From: Ichthyophis bannanicus
Taxonomy: Eukaryota; Chordata; Amphibia; Gymnophiona; Ichthyophiidae
Reading direction: 5' to 3'
Assembly: GCA_033557465.1 (NCBI GenBank)
Contig: CM066043.1
Location: 107,002,278-107,066,277 of the forward strand
DNA length: 64,000 nucleotides
The position numbers and the translations under genes are program-made. Positions 10,945 through 19,861 of this stretch are shown piece by piece; within the stretch, counting starts at the first letter, position 1; each line of letters begins with the position of its first letter. The notes beneath the pieces were generated by a model. It saw only the letters and a program-made list of their open reading frames with translations. It ran no database searches and was not told where the DNA came from.

Positions 10945-11052
10945 AGGGTGGGTCCTAGCCTGGTCTAGCAGGATTCAAGGAAAAAAAATCATTAGGTATG
11001 TAACACTTACTCCTTACTCATACTGCTAGACCAGTCCAGACAAGTGGGACGT
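10945..11052 (-). repeat. Internal complementary region (ICR) of minus-strand DIRS-C copy
   Basis: TCTAGCAGGATTCAAGG is followed about 60 bp later by CTGCTAGACCAGTCCAGACA and AGTGGGAC. This matches the reverse complement of 60228-60335, the ICR of the plus-strand DIRS-C. It fuses the complements of both element ends, as expected for a DIRS circularisation template. Confidence 0.65.
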
Positions 11053-12991
11053 ATCCCCTGGTCCAAGCTGGACAAAACAGCAACAATGTCCACCTTCCTG
11101 GTTTCCACGGTCCAAGAGGAACACCACCTATCAAAAATCCTCCAGACTCGCACATTAGTCATGGAAGTAGAGGCACTCCAGGCCTTGAGAAGGATGTCCA
11201 AGACAGGCAGTTCTACATCGGAAGTGGACAGCCTATGCCCGTTCAAGGGAAAGACCATAAGTAAGAATGGAACAGGATCCTCCATCATGGGGAATCCTTG
11301 TTGCCTCATGAGAGAGGCCTTCTGCGACAAGAAGGGAGACCCATGCTAATAGGTTCAAGAGAACTACATACCATGCCCTATGCAGCCAGTCCAAAGCTAC
11401 TAGAATCATCAAGTCTGGGAGACTGAATTCTGTATAGAAGGCAGCTCACCAAAGGCCATGACCATGGGACGGGGGAGGGAGGGGGTACAGAACATGCAGA
11501 AGCCCCTTCTGGGCCACTTTTGAAACAGGGCATTCAAGTCTGCAGTTCCTTCCTGCGGCTAAAAAGAAGTTCTCCATTTTGGCATTTTCCTGAGTGATTA
11601 TCAAGTCTCGTACTGGAAGACCCCACCTGTACACTATAAGGTCAAATGCATGAGGGCTTAACTCCCGCTCGCTAGATACAGTTTTCCATCTCAAGAAGTC
11701 AGTCTGCACATTGGTGACATCTGCTATGTGGGCTGTGGACAAGGCACTTAAATGCTTCTTCGCCTACTGACACAGCTTCACCACCTTGAGAGCCACTCTC
11801 TGAGACCGTTCCATCTTGCTTGTTGACATATGCCAAAAAGAACACATGAACTGCTTTTTCCACCAGGAGAGGCTGGAATCTCTCTAAAGACAGGTGGACT
11901 GCTCTGGCCTCCAACTGGTTGATTAACAAAGAGGCCTTCTGTGGGGACCAGAGTCCCTAAACAAACTGACCTGGACAGTGAACTCCCTGGTCTTTCTTAC
12001 TGGCATCCGTGGTGACTATCACCGAATCCAGCACTTCCAGAGGCATCCTGGCCATCAAATGGTGAGACTGCAACTACAACAATAACTGCTCCTTGATCAC
12101 CCGGGGAAGGGTGGCAGGGGGAAGAGGAAGATCTGGTCAAACAACTGAGAACATGGAAACCAGAAAGACATCAGATGTCTCTTGGGTCAGGGTATACATG
12201 CGCCCTCTTCAAAGACTAGTTCCAGGGATGAACCGTGGATCCTAGGAGATGGAGTTGGTCCTATGTCTAGGGAGCTGACTGACCATAGAACTGCCAGAGA
12301 TGGCTCTGCAGCTTCAGTAACCTCTCCAGTATGAGGAAAACTCAACCCAGAAGAATGTTTATCAGAGTCCTGAGGTACTCCAAGTCCTGAAAAAGAATCT
12401 GACTGCTATTGGGATAGTTGACTACCAACCTCAGCATTTCAAGCCAGCAAATTATCAGAACTGTGTTGTCCCAAGATTTCTGCAAAGTGTGACCAAATCA
12501 GTCATTTGCTCAAGTATGAGTAAACTCAGATTCCTTCCTTGTGCAGGAATTGCCACTACAACTACCATGATCTTCAAAAAGGTGAAAGGAGTCATATGCC
12601 AAAAGGTAGAGCTCAGAATTTGAAATGTTGGCCCAGGAAACAGAAGCAGCAAAATCACTAGTGTTGCTCCCTGATGCGAATATGGAAGGTACACCACAGC
12701 AAGATCCAGGGAGGTTAGGAACTCCCTTTGCTGGACTGACCAACCTGATGGTCTCCATGTGAAAATTAGGGACTTGAGTTTGGCACTGATCGCCTCCAGG
12801 TCCAGAAGTAGATAGAACACCAACCTTGGCCCTGCTCTGCGGAAGGCATAGGGAGAATAGCTTGTAACTGCAGGAGGTGCTGTAGTTTCCTTGATCATCA
12901 CCTGGTTAAGAGGGGAGCCATAGGGAGATTCCACAAAGATGTCCCATAGAGATTCTACAAACTCCAGAGCACAACCACTATTATTTGTCAT
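11053..12991 (-). pseudogene. DIRS-C RT, RNase H and start of tyrosine recombinase (minus strand)
   Basis: Reading right to left. 12991-12455 holds RT remnants (REFLTSLDLAVVYLPYSHQG, and an LPFG-region equivalent before a lost YLDD). 11929-11699 holds RNase H remnants (INQLEARAVHLSLERFQPLL and AYVNKQDGTVSES, where the glutamate and aspartate motifs lie). 11742-11446 holds SERELSPHAFDLIVYRWGLP and IITQENAKMENFF. 11330-11050 starts a recombinase N-terminal domain (LDILLKAWSASTSM, RIFDRWCSS). That domain runs straight into the ICR, so the catalytic half of the recombinase is deleted. Stops and frameshifts are throughout. Confidence 0.7.
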
Positions 12992-13007
12992 TTGTATAGC
13001 GCTACTC
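12974..13007 (-). mobile_element. L2 3'-terminal fragment beside the Penelope-like element
   Basis: The reverse complement reads GTAGCGCTATACAAATGACA then AATAATAG, the last ~30 bp of an L2-type 3' end. A second L2 3' end in the same orientation lies at 14328-14392 on the other side of the Penelope-like insertion. This suggests insertion into L2 sequence, possibly with a short target duplication (GTATAGCGCTAC on the left, GTATAGCACTAC on the right). Confidence 0.5.
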
Positions 13008-14306
13008 CAAGGGACAGCACTCTACTGTTGATCACAAAACACATCGGGTAAACACTATCAGTGGCAGGAGAAAAGAACGTCGGAATCCAAGGAGGTAAGG
13101 CAAAAACCTCCTATGGAACCAAGCCCAATCCTCTTAACATCAACAGCTCTTTAAAAAAAACAACTCCTACCATTCAATTATTCAAATGTTCAATGTATTC
13201 TATTATTTTAATATAATTCCAATCAAAAGTTATTCATATCAAAAGTAAGAAGGGGAGCAGTGTTCTTATATCTCTCAATGCCTCGCATTTCGCAGCCTGC
13301 TTCTTCAGGGATCATACCGTTACACACAAATTCAAACCTACAATTCCAACAAATGCTGTAAGAGGGAGCAGGGAAAAAAATCAGCCAACATACATGCCGT
13401 CAGTGAGACATAGGCAGGACCATAACCACCGATAACATACCATACCACTTCTCATAAAACCGCAAACAATCCAAAACATTACCGCGGCATCCAGCAAGAA
13501 CGCCGTGTATGTGCTTCTTAAAAAGTCCTCGATAGTGATGTCACATCAGGGGAAACCCCTCAATCACACTCATCATGGTCATAACGCACTACACTATTAA
13601 ACCCCTCTACAGACCGACAGCATAATCATGTGGCGTGTTCCCTCCCGGAACTAAGATGAGCAAAACCAAAGCCACCCGGGCACCCAAAAGTATATTAAAC
13701 ATCAAGCCACCAACAATCGGCACGCCCAGGTCGGCGGCCCTTCACAAAATTACCATACAAGGGAGATCCGCCAGCTGCGAAAGCCTGAATAAAACAAAAA
13801 AAATACACCCACCCACCCACCTGTTCCATCAGCCAACATTGCACTCTGCATCCAGTACTCAAACAATGCCTCTAACCCTATATCTCCAAAGAATCCACTG
13901 TCCCAAATCATCATAAACATACGCTTCAGTCAATCTGAGCGTTGAGGCCACCAGGATATACAGTCCCCAAGTAAAAAATCCACTTTTGCTCACACAGCAA
14001 CAAAGATTGATCTCTATCACGATTACCATGTCCCCATAGACCTGATCAATGCAAAAACACCTGAGGTCTGAAAACACATGCCCAAAATACAAACAGTGTT
14101 GTACCATAGGGGCCTCTCGTCGTTTACACTTCAAATGACTCTTATGTTTCCCCATTCTTAATCTAAAAGATCATATTGTCTTATCCATGTAGCCCATGCC
14201 ACAAGGGCAATGTATAAAATATACCACACAACTAGACCCACAGGTTGTGCTACAGCGTGATGTGTTTTGTGATCAACGGTAGCGTGTTGTCCCTTGGAGT
14301 AGTTAT
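13008..14306 (-). mobile_element. Penelope-like element (Neptune type) with inverted ends
   Basis: Both ends carry the same ~45-bp sequence in opposite orientation: CTACTCCAAGGGACA…GTTGATCACAAAACACATC at 13008-13052, and its complement at about 14262-14306. The minus-strand interior encodes a GIY-YIG-type segment followed by a 3' region with CCCTGAAGAAGCAGGCTGCG then AAATGCGAGGC (seen in reverse near 13285-13315). That phrase is characteristic of Penelope/Neptune 3' regions. It lacks the RT domain, so it is 5'-truncated, and it interrupts the minus-strand DIRS-C between gag and RT. Confidence 0.7.
13859..14235 (-). pseudogene. Penelope-like GIY-YIG endonuclease domain, degenerate
   Basis: Minus-strand translation gives CVVYFIHCPCGMGYMDKT, then RLRMGKHKSHLKCKRREA, PMVQHCLYFGHVFSDLRCF and IDQVYGD. 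This aligns with the C-terminal GIY-YIG endonuclease of Penelope-like elements (family pattern: a CPCGxxYVGKT motif, then RxxEHK, HCxxxGH). The catalytic GIY-YIG tyrosine/glycine motif is altered (GYMDKT instead of YVGKT). The frame breaks after VYGD, where the expected GDR residues are replaced by a frameshifted run. It is a single fragment of about 120 residues and not functional. Confidence 0.7.
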
Positions 14307-14327
14307 GATTCACACTCTGGAGCTGAC

Positions 14328-14392
14328 CTTTTTCTTTTTATCTGTATAGCACTACAAGACATACACAGTGCTGTACAGACACTGTGACAGAG
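14328..14392 (-). mobile_element. L2 3' end fragment
   Basis: Plus strand CTGTATAGCACTACAAGACA then TACACAGTGCTGTACAGACA. The complement matches the L2 3' UTR (TGTACAGCGCTG…GTAGCGCTATA) also seen at 2500-2545. It abuts DIRS-C gag sequence on its right. Confidence 0.6.
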
Positions 14393-15610
14393 GACCTTGA
14401 GGACCCTTTGGTCTGATGCGATACGAGTCCACTGCAAGAGAAACAGCCAGAACCACCCTCAACCAACTGTACCTTGGAAGGGACCTACTGGGTTTCATTG
14501 CAGGGGTTTACTGACTCCGGAGGGAACCATGGCTGAGTCCTCAGAACACAGAACTCCAAAAAGGCTGACCCTTCTTTGGCTTAGGCCCATAGGATGGCTA
14601 GTCTCTGCCTGGATTCCTAGAGGTCCAAGGGCATCTCCATGCTCCACACAGGGCCCTGTGATAGGCACTCCTAGCATCCCTGGGCCTGTCTTCCAGGCAC
14701 CTCTGTAGATAGTCTCTCCAAGGTCTTTCACAAATGTCTTCGGGTCTTCCCTAAAGAACAACCTGCCCTTAAAAGGGGGAGGTTCCTCAGCCATAACTTG
14801 GAGGCATTATCAGTCGACAAATGTGAAGCCAGAGCTACTGCCACTGCTGCCATGGACTTGGAGGCGATCCCAACAGTCATACAGAGCAGCAGCCACATAC
14901 GTGGCTCCATATTCCAAACTGTCCAGCAGCAGCTGCATCTGGCATAAGAGAGCTCAGGCCACCAAGCCTGCAAACAGCGCTACTTGAGAATCTAAGGCGG
15001 AAGCTGCAAAGGCATCCTAAAGGAGGGCCTCTAACTCTTGAGCACAGGGCCCCCTTCCACCAGGATGACTGTGCGCCTTGGGTCCATCCAAGGGAGCCCA
15101 AAAAGCTGATCCAGCTAGCCCTGAGACATAGGGTACAGGCACTGATATTTATAGCAGAGGCCCCTTGCTGCAGGAGCTCCTTCACCCAGAGGCAGCTCCG
15201 GGACAGCACAGCTTCACTCGCAACCCCAGGGAATCTACTTGGCTTGATTATTTTTTGTTTTTTATTTTTAAGAGAAGGGGAGCCAGCATTCCTGCCTCCT
15301 GCTTCACAGTCCCAGGCACCCACTGCTTCTTTGTCCGTTGATGTGGAAAGGGAGGGATCCTTTGGAGCAGTCTGACACCTCAGCAGCCTCCACGCAGGCA
15401 GGATCAGTGGGGGCACTGCATCGTCAGCTCTGCAGGTGAGCAGTATGACTCAGCATCTCCCCATGGCTCAGCTTCCTGGGCTGGCTCCAGAAAGGTATAA
15501 CAGAGGGGTGGTTAGCGCTCCTCTTGATTATGCTTGAAAACCACCTGTAGACTATCTCCAGGGATCATGCCCAGATCAGTGGCCAGGCTGGAATCCCTTG
15601 CTCCATGTGG
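14393..15610 (-). pseudogene. DIRS-C gag-like region, minus strand
   Basis: Frames at 14794-14495 (EPPPFKGRLFFREDPKTFVK, then DLGETIY) and 15416-14877 (PSLKNKKQKIIKPS, later SSLMPDAAAAGQFGIWSHVC) belong to the protein that precedes RT in DIRS-C. It is basic and low-complexity, with the moderately conserved PFKG…LF…DPKTF block close to the RT boundary. Several frameshifts. Nothing enzymatic is visible. Placement directly upstream of the RT remnant on the same strand, apart from the Penelope-like insertion, supports the assignment. Confidence 0.55.
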
Positions 15611-16127
15611 CCTACATGACCCACCTTGTCTGTGAATGGCAGACATTGGCGAGCTATCCTCTAAGGCTCAGGCCACTACAACCCACTCCCGGGAACCCCA
15701 TTTTTTTTTCATTGGGCCCCATACCCTTAGAGAGCATCCGTTACCCGCATGCCTTATTCTGACCATGGAGGGCTCTCGGTTCTCATCCCACTCCCGCATT
15801 CATGCCCTGACAAGCCAATGTTTTGGTCGCCATGTCAAGGAACTTGCTTTGCAGGATCTCCATATCTCTCTGCCACCACACATGGCATAGGGGTTCCCGA
15901 GTGGCACTTCATATAAAACTGCAGTTTTTCTATATCGTGGTCTGCCAACTCCTTTTGAAGCAAACACTAGGTCACCTGAGCCCTAGCATGTTTTATTTTT
16001 CAAGGACAACCAAGACAAAGGAAAACACATAGCAACAAAAATAAATATACAGTATTTAAAAAAAAAAAAAAAAAAAAAGAAAGAAATCGAGTGAAATGCA
16101 TGGCGGAGTTCATACATCAACAAAAAA
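15611..16127. other. Probable 5' region of minus-strand DIRS-C, no gene
   Basis: No domain recognised. Contains a T-run near 15700 and a 21-base A-run at about 16057-16078. Lies between the gag remnant and a degraded terminal repeat. Confidence 0.35.
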
Positions 16128-16170
16128 GCCCCACCCATAATAGACTGGTAGAATCTAGCAGGGATTCCCC
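16128..16170 (-). repeat. Candidate left ITR of minus-strand DIRS-C
   Basis: CCCATAATAGACTGGTAGAA then TCTAGCAGG resembles the complement of the DIRS-C left end at 53672-53700 (CCTACTTGTCTAGACTGGTC then TAGCAGG). The match is imperfect, so this end is tentative. Confidence 0.4.
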
Positions 16171-16802
16171 ATTAAAGCTTCAGCCCCAAGGGCATTCCTG
16201 AATCCTACCCAGCTCCAGCTCACTCTCTGCAAGCGCCTGCACTCTAAGGGCAGCTACAGGAACCCTCCTAACTGTTTCAGACTAGAATAAGTCGACTCCC
16301 CCCCCCCCCCCCTTTTTCTTTCTCCTACTCCCCATCTTCCCGTGGGGAAGGGGAATAACTCCATTCCATTTCCCGTCGTGTGCCGGAACTCTCCAACAAG
16401 TGACTGTTTTGTCTTCTCAGGGGAGTCCTCCACCCTCTCACACAGGCCATCTGTCTCTCCTTGGGGTGCAATTAAATGCTTCGAGTGCTTCCCTCGGGCC
16501 TGCACTCCAGCTCAATCCACGTTGGTCCACAGATCGCCCAGGTGGTAAGAACTCTCATGGGCCCAAATCTGGAAGGGAGGACGACTCCTCCATGACTTTC
16601 ACAGCTAAGACCGGGACCAAGCTTTCACTCTGTAAACCGCTTTTCTGCCTCCAGTTAAAAGTGGTATATCTAATAATAAGTAAACCATAACTAGCATGTT
16701 CAGTACATGCAGAAGCAACATCAGGGTCCTCACCGCTGGTTCCTGGGCATACCCCATGATAACCAGCTACCATAAAATATGGTAAAACCAGTTACCATAA
16801 AA
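16171..16802. other. No recognisable feature
   Basis: Contains a C-run (about 16297-16313). Short frames on both strands have no recognisable domain. Confidence 0.4.
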
Positions 16803-17088
16803 TATAGAGGGAGGAGTGACCTAGTGGTTGGGGCAAGTTACCGTGGGCTGGAAGACCTGTGGTTTGAATCCCACTAGAGGACGGCAATCTCGGGCTGGAA
16901 GGATTGGGGTTTCTAGTTCTACAGGTGCTCTTTGTGGCCTTAGGCAAGCCACTTAACCCTCTGTTTCCTCAGGTACAACAACAAAGGATTATGAGCCCTT
17001 TGGGGACAAGGGAAACACGAACATGCACACTGAATGTGCACTGCTTCGACTTGTAGAAAAGCGATATATAGGCCTAGCTAAATAATAA
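16803..17088 (+). mobile_element. tRNA-derived SINE
   Basis: The head has pol III promoter-like boxes: an A-box-like GACCTAGTGGTTGGGGCAAG at 16812-16831 and a B-box-like GGTTTGAATCC at 16862-16872. These are followed by a MIR/CORE-type middle (CTTAGGCAAGCCACTTAACC at about 16940). The tail has GCGATATATAGGCCTAGC and AAATAATAAAA. SINEs of this kind are transcribed by RNA polymerase III and mobilised by a partner LINE. Confidence 0.7.
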
Positions 17089-18025
17089 AATATGGTTCCT
17101 CCAAAAGCTACAAGATATGAGTCCTACTAGGATCACATCCTGGCAGACCTCCAAGTACTCTGCTCTACCATAAAAAACTGACGGCCAGATCCCATGCTTC
17201 TATTCATGCTCTGGCTACACCAAAAGCGCCTCTACTTGACAATTCAATCAAAGATCTCCACAGCATCACAGTATTCAGAGACAGGTCACCATCACCATCT
17301 GAGCGCCTCACCATAGCAGTCACATGTTCTCTCATGGAGGCGTACCCTCCTCCAGCAAGAAAGATGCTTCTACAGTAACCATAGGGATCTCAGCATCTTT
17401 GCCAGCCTCCCTCTCTTCATACCAGATCGCCACACTTCCGTTCTTTAGCTAGGGCTGTAGAACTTCTACGTTCATCTTGCAAAGAGAATAAGTGTTCTTC
17501 GATATTTTTCAGTTGATGCAGCCTCCGTCCAAGAGCAAGGATACCAGCCATCAGACTGCTGCCTTTTTCTCACACTCCCAAAAAAAAAAGAGAGAGAACC
17601 TTCAGCGACTTTGCTGGCAGTTGTAACTTGCTCTCTGCTACAGGCATCTACACAAATTGCATCTATCTCAAGTTTTGTCGGTATCTGGTGGACTGACTTG
17701 CACACAGGACTCCCTGCATGCTATTAATTCTCTAATCCTACCCTATATCGGTTCCAGGCCGGCAAGCAAGGACCATCCCTCCAAATTTAAAAAAACAAAA
17801 TCCCCCCCAAAAAACAAAACCCTCCAGATACAGTGTGGCAGTTGATCACAAGGAACACACACTCTAACTCTCTAAATTGTCAGATGGATAGGCCCCACCT
17901 GTTGTCCTCATTGTCCAACAATGCATTATGTCAACCTCTTCAAAGGCACATGCAAATTGCCTCCACCTTAACCATCTCCTGTCCTGCTGCCCTGTGCCAT
18001 GACAACTCATATGGAGAGACCTCAG
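17089..18025. other. No recognisable feature
   Basis: I found no element or coding exon. Short A-runs occur near 17580 and 17790-17820. The serine/threonine-rich short frames here look random. Confidence 0.4.
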
Positions 18026-18262
18026 GAAACAGCTTTACAAAAGGAAGATTGTGCCAGATGAATCTGTTTTTTTCTTTGACTGGATTACCAGGAAACTTGA
18101 TCTAGCACATGCGCTAGACTTGGTTTACTTGATTTCAGCAAAGTCTTTGATCGTCTTCCTCCGAGAAAGCTCATTAATAAACTGAGCAGCCTGAAACTAG
18201 GACCAAAGGTAGTGAACTGGGTTAGAAACTCCTCCACAACCTCCTGTATAATGTTGGTCTAA
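18026..18262 (+). pseudogene. LINE-J RT core fragment
   Basis: Forward translation gives FTKGRLCQMNLFFSLTGL and then, after frame changes, ALDLVYL, DFSKVFDRLPPRKLINKLSS and LKLGPKVVNWV. This is the RT block with the first catalytic aspartate (family: KGRSCLTNLIEF…DLVYLDFSKAFD). Stop codons interrupt it. A reversed LINE-J 3' UTR follows directly, so neighbouring pieces come from separate insertions. Confidence 0.65.
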
Positions 18263-18269
18263 ACACACA

Positions 18270-18440
18270 GAAACCTAAGAAATTCAACACTGGAACAGAC
18301 TGGAAGGTCTATCAACCCGTGTCCTATGGCCAGTCTAGATCAAAGGCTCCTACAGAGTCTCAAGAGGTAGATAGATTCCATGTTTCTTTTCACAAGAATG
18401 AGCAGTAGACTCCCCAGTCCTACTGTAATGGGGCTAGCAG
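18270..18440 (-). mobile_element. LINE-J 3' UTR fragment
   Basis: Plus strand GGAAGGTCTATCAACCCGTG, TCCTATGGCCAGTCTAG and GATAGATTCCATGTTTCT match, in order, the reversed LINE-J 3' UTR at 40940-41050 (GATCCATCAAGCCAGTATCC, AGGCCAGTCTGGGTC, CAGAATCCATGCTGCTT). Confidence 0.6.
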
Positions 18441-19000
18441 GGCCAGCCTGATTGCTAGGCAGACGCCTATGGCAGTAAACCTCTGTGGGTGGCACGGCGT
18501 CCGCAGCAGTCCATGTGCCTTATGACAGTCTGACCTCTGCCTGGTGCAACCCAGGATACACCCACGGGGCCAGGTGCTGCCATTTTTCAAGATGACGGGA
18601 CAGGGGCGGGAGCATGTAGGCAACGCTCCTGCTCCAGATTAAAGGTACTGGGAGGGGATGGGGGGGTTCGTGGGACACCAGGGTTTTTTTTTTTTTATTG
18701 GGCAGGTGGGGGATCGGGGCTGCTGGGCCACTGGGGACTTTTTCTGTCAGGGGGGTTGGTGTCTGGGGGGAGCAATGGACTCCCGACAGTATGCTGATGG
18801 CATCGGGAGCTTTGACTGTGTTTCTCCAGTATAGCATGCCAAACACATGTGCACAGCTCTCCCAGTTTAACGCTGACTTTTTGCACACTGAGTAATTTGA
18901 ATATTGCATGCTAGCACAAAGAGTGTTAAAGTTGTGCTATGAAACCCTGCACTAGAGCTTTAAACACTGGGTTCTAACGCATGGTTTCTGCATCAGCTTG
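18441..19000. other. No recognisable feature
   Basis: Short minus-strand frames and a T-run at about 18684-18697. No element identified. Confidence 0.4.
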
Positions 19001-19132
19001 TAAGTTTGTACCTGAGGCAGTGGAAGGTTAAGTGTTTTGCCTGAGACCACAAGGAGTACCAGTCGGATATCAACCCTGTTCTTTCTGGTCCCAGTCTGTT
19101 GACCTACTCCACCTAATTAAGCTGCACAATCT
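19001..19132 (-). mobile_element. SINE fragment, MIR/CORE-like
   Basis: The reverse complement carries a degraded B-box-like GGTTGATATCCGAC and the middle phrase CAGGCAAAACACTTAACC then TTCCACTGCCTCAGGTAC. This matches the corresponding parts of the SINEs at 16803 and 29366. Confidence 0.5.
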
Positions 19133-19134
19133 GT

Positions 19135-19330
19135 TGCTGGACAACATTATCAAAATGACTAACATAGCAGGGTTCAAGAGAGATTTAGACAGGTTCCTGG
19201 CATAGTTTATACCCAGAAATGAATTGTGAGGCTTTGGATCTGCTTTTTCTTGGTACTTGCGACCCAGACTGACCACTAATGGAGGCATGATGCTGGGCTC
19301 AAAGTATGTGAAGATTATGCAATCAAGACT
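19135..19330 (+). mobile_element. LINE-J 3'-terminal fragment
   Basis: Contains MTNIAGFKRDLDRFLA, equivalent to the GFKRGLDKFLE phrase at about 633, followed by a short UTR-like stretch with GACTGACCACTAATGGAGGC. Truncated. Confidence 0.5.
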
Positions 19331-19485
19331 TTGGTTTCTTAATTACTCTTTTAAATATTTCTTTAATTGTTCTTTCATGAAGAAAGTGTAGCATGCATTG
19401 TGTAGGTCAGTGACTTAAATTATATTTTGAATTGTATTTTTTTGCCAGCAGTATGTGAAAAACATACAAGGGTGTGAAGATCTTT

Positions 19486-19680
19486 ATCTCCAGGAACAAA
19501 CAGGAATGAGTCTTCACATATATAGGGTACGTCGGTACCGACGGAGCCTGCGCGGGAACGCTCCCCAGCGTCCAATCAGAAAGCTTTTGGGAGCATCCCA
19601 CAGCGCCTGCATGCTGTCTTCCCGCCTTTCCAACTGTCTCTCCTCAGTTTTCGTTTTTCCGCGGAGCCGGCAGAACGTAC
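19486..19680 (+). repeat. DIRS-A copy 1 left ITR
   Basis: About 190 bp that recurs inverted at 26650-26818 and directly at 62755. It contains the 12-bp palindrome GTCGGTACCGAC at 19531-19542 and GCGGGAACGCTCCCCAGCGT. Similarity to the right ITR runs through TCTTCCCGCCTTTCCAACTG. Confidence 0.85.
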
Positions 19681-19861
19681 TCCTGTCACCGCAGAAAATT
19701 TCTTTTTTAATTCTTTAATTCTTTGTTTTCTTGTGGTCGCGGCTGCTTTTCCCGCCTCCACCGGTACCGCCGGTGGGTTTTTTCTTTTCTTTTTCTTAAA
19801 CTCAGGGAGTTTTTCCCTCAGTTTCTGTCTTAGATTTTTGGGCCTGTAAGGCCTCTCCATC

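Noticed and set aside
16812..16872. tRNA gene from A- and B-box-like sequences
   Set aside because: No cloverleaf is apparent. The boxes belong to a SINE head followed by a MIR/CORE-type body, as also at 29366.
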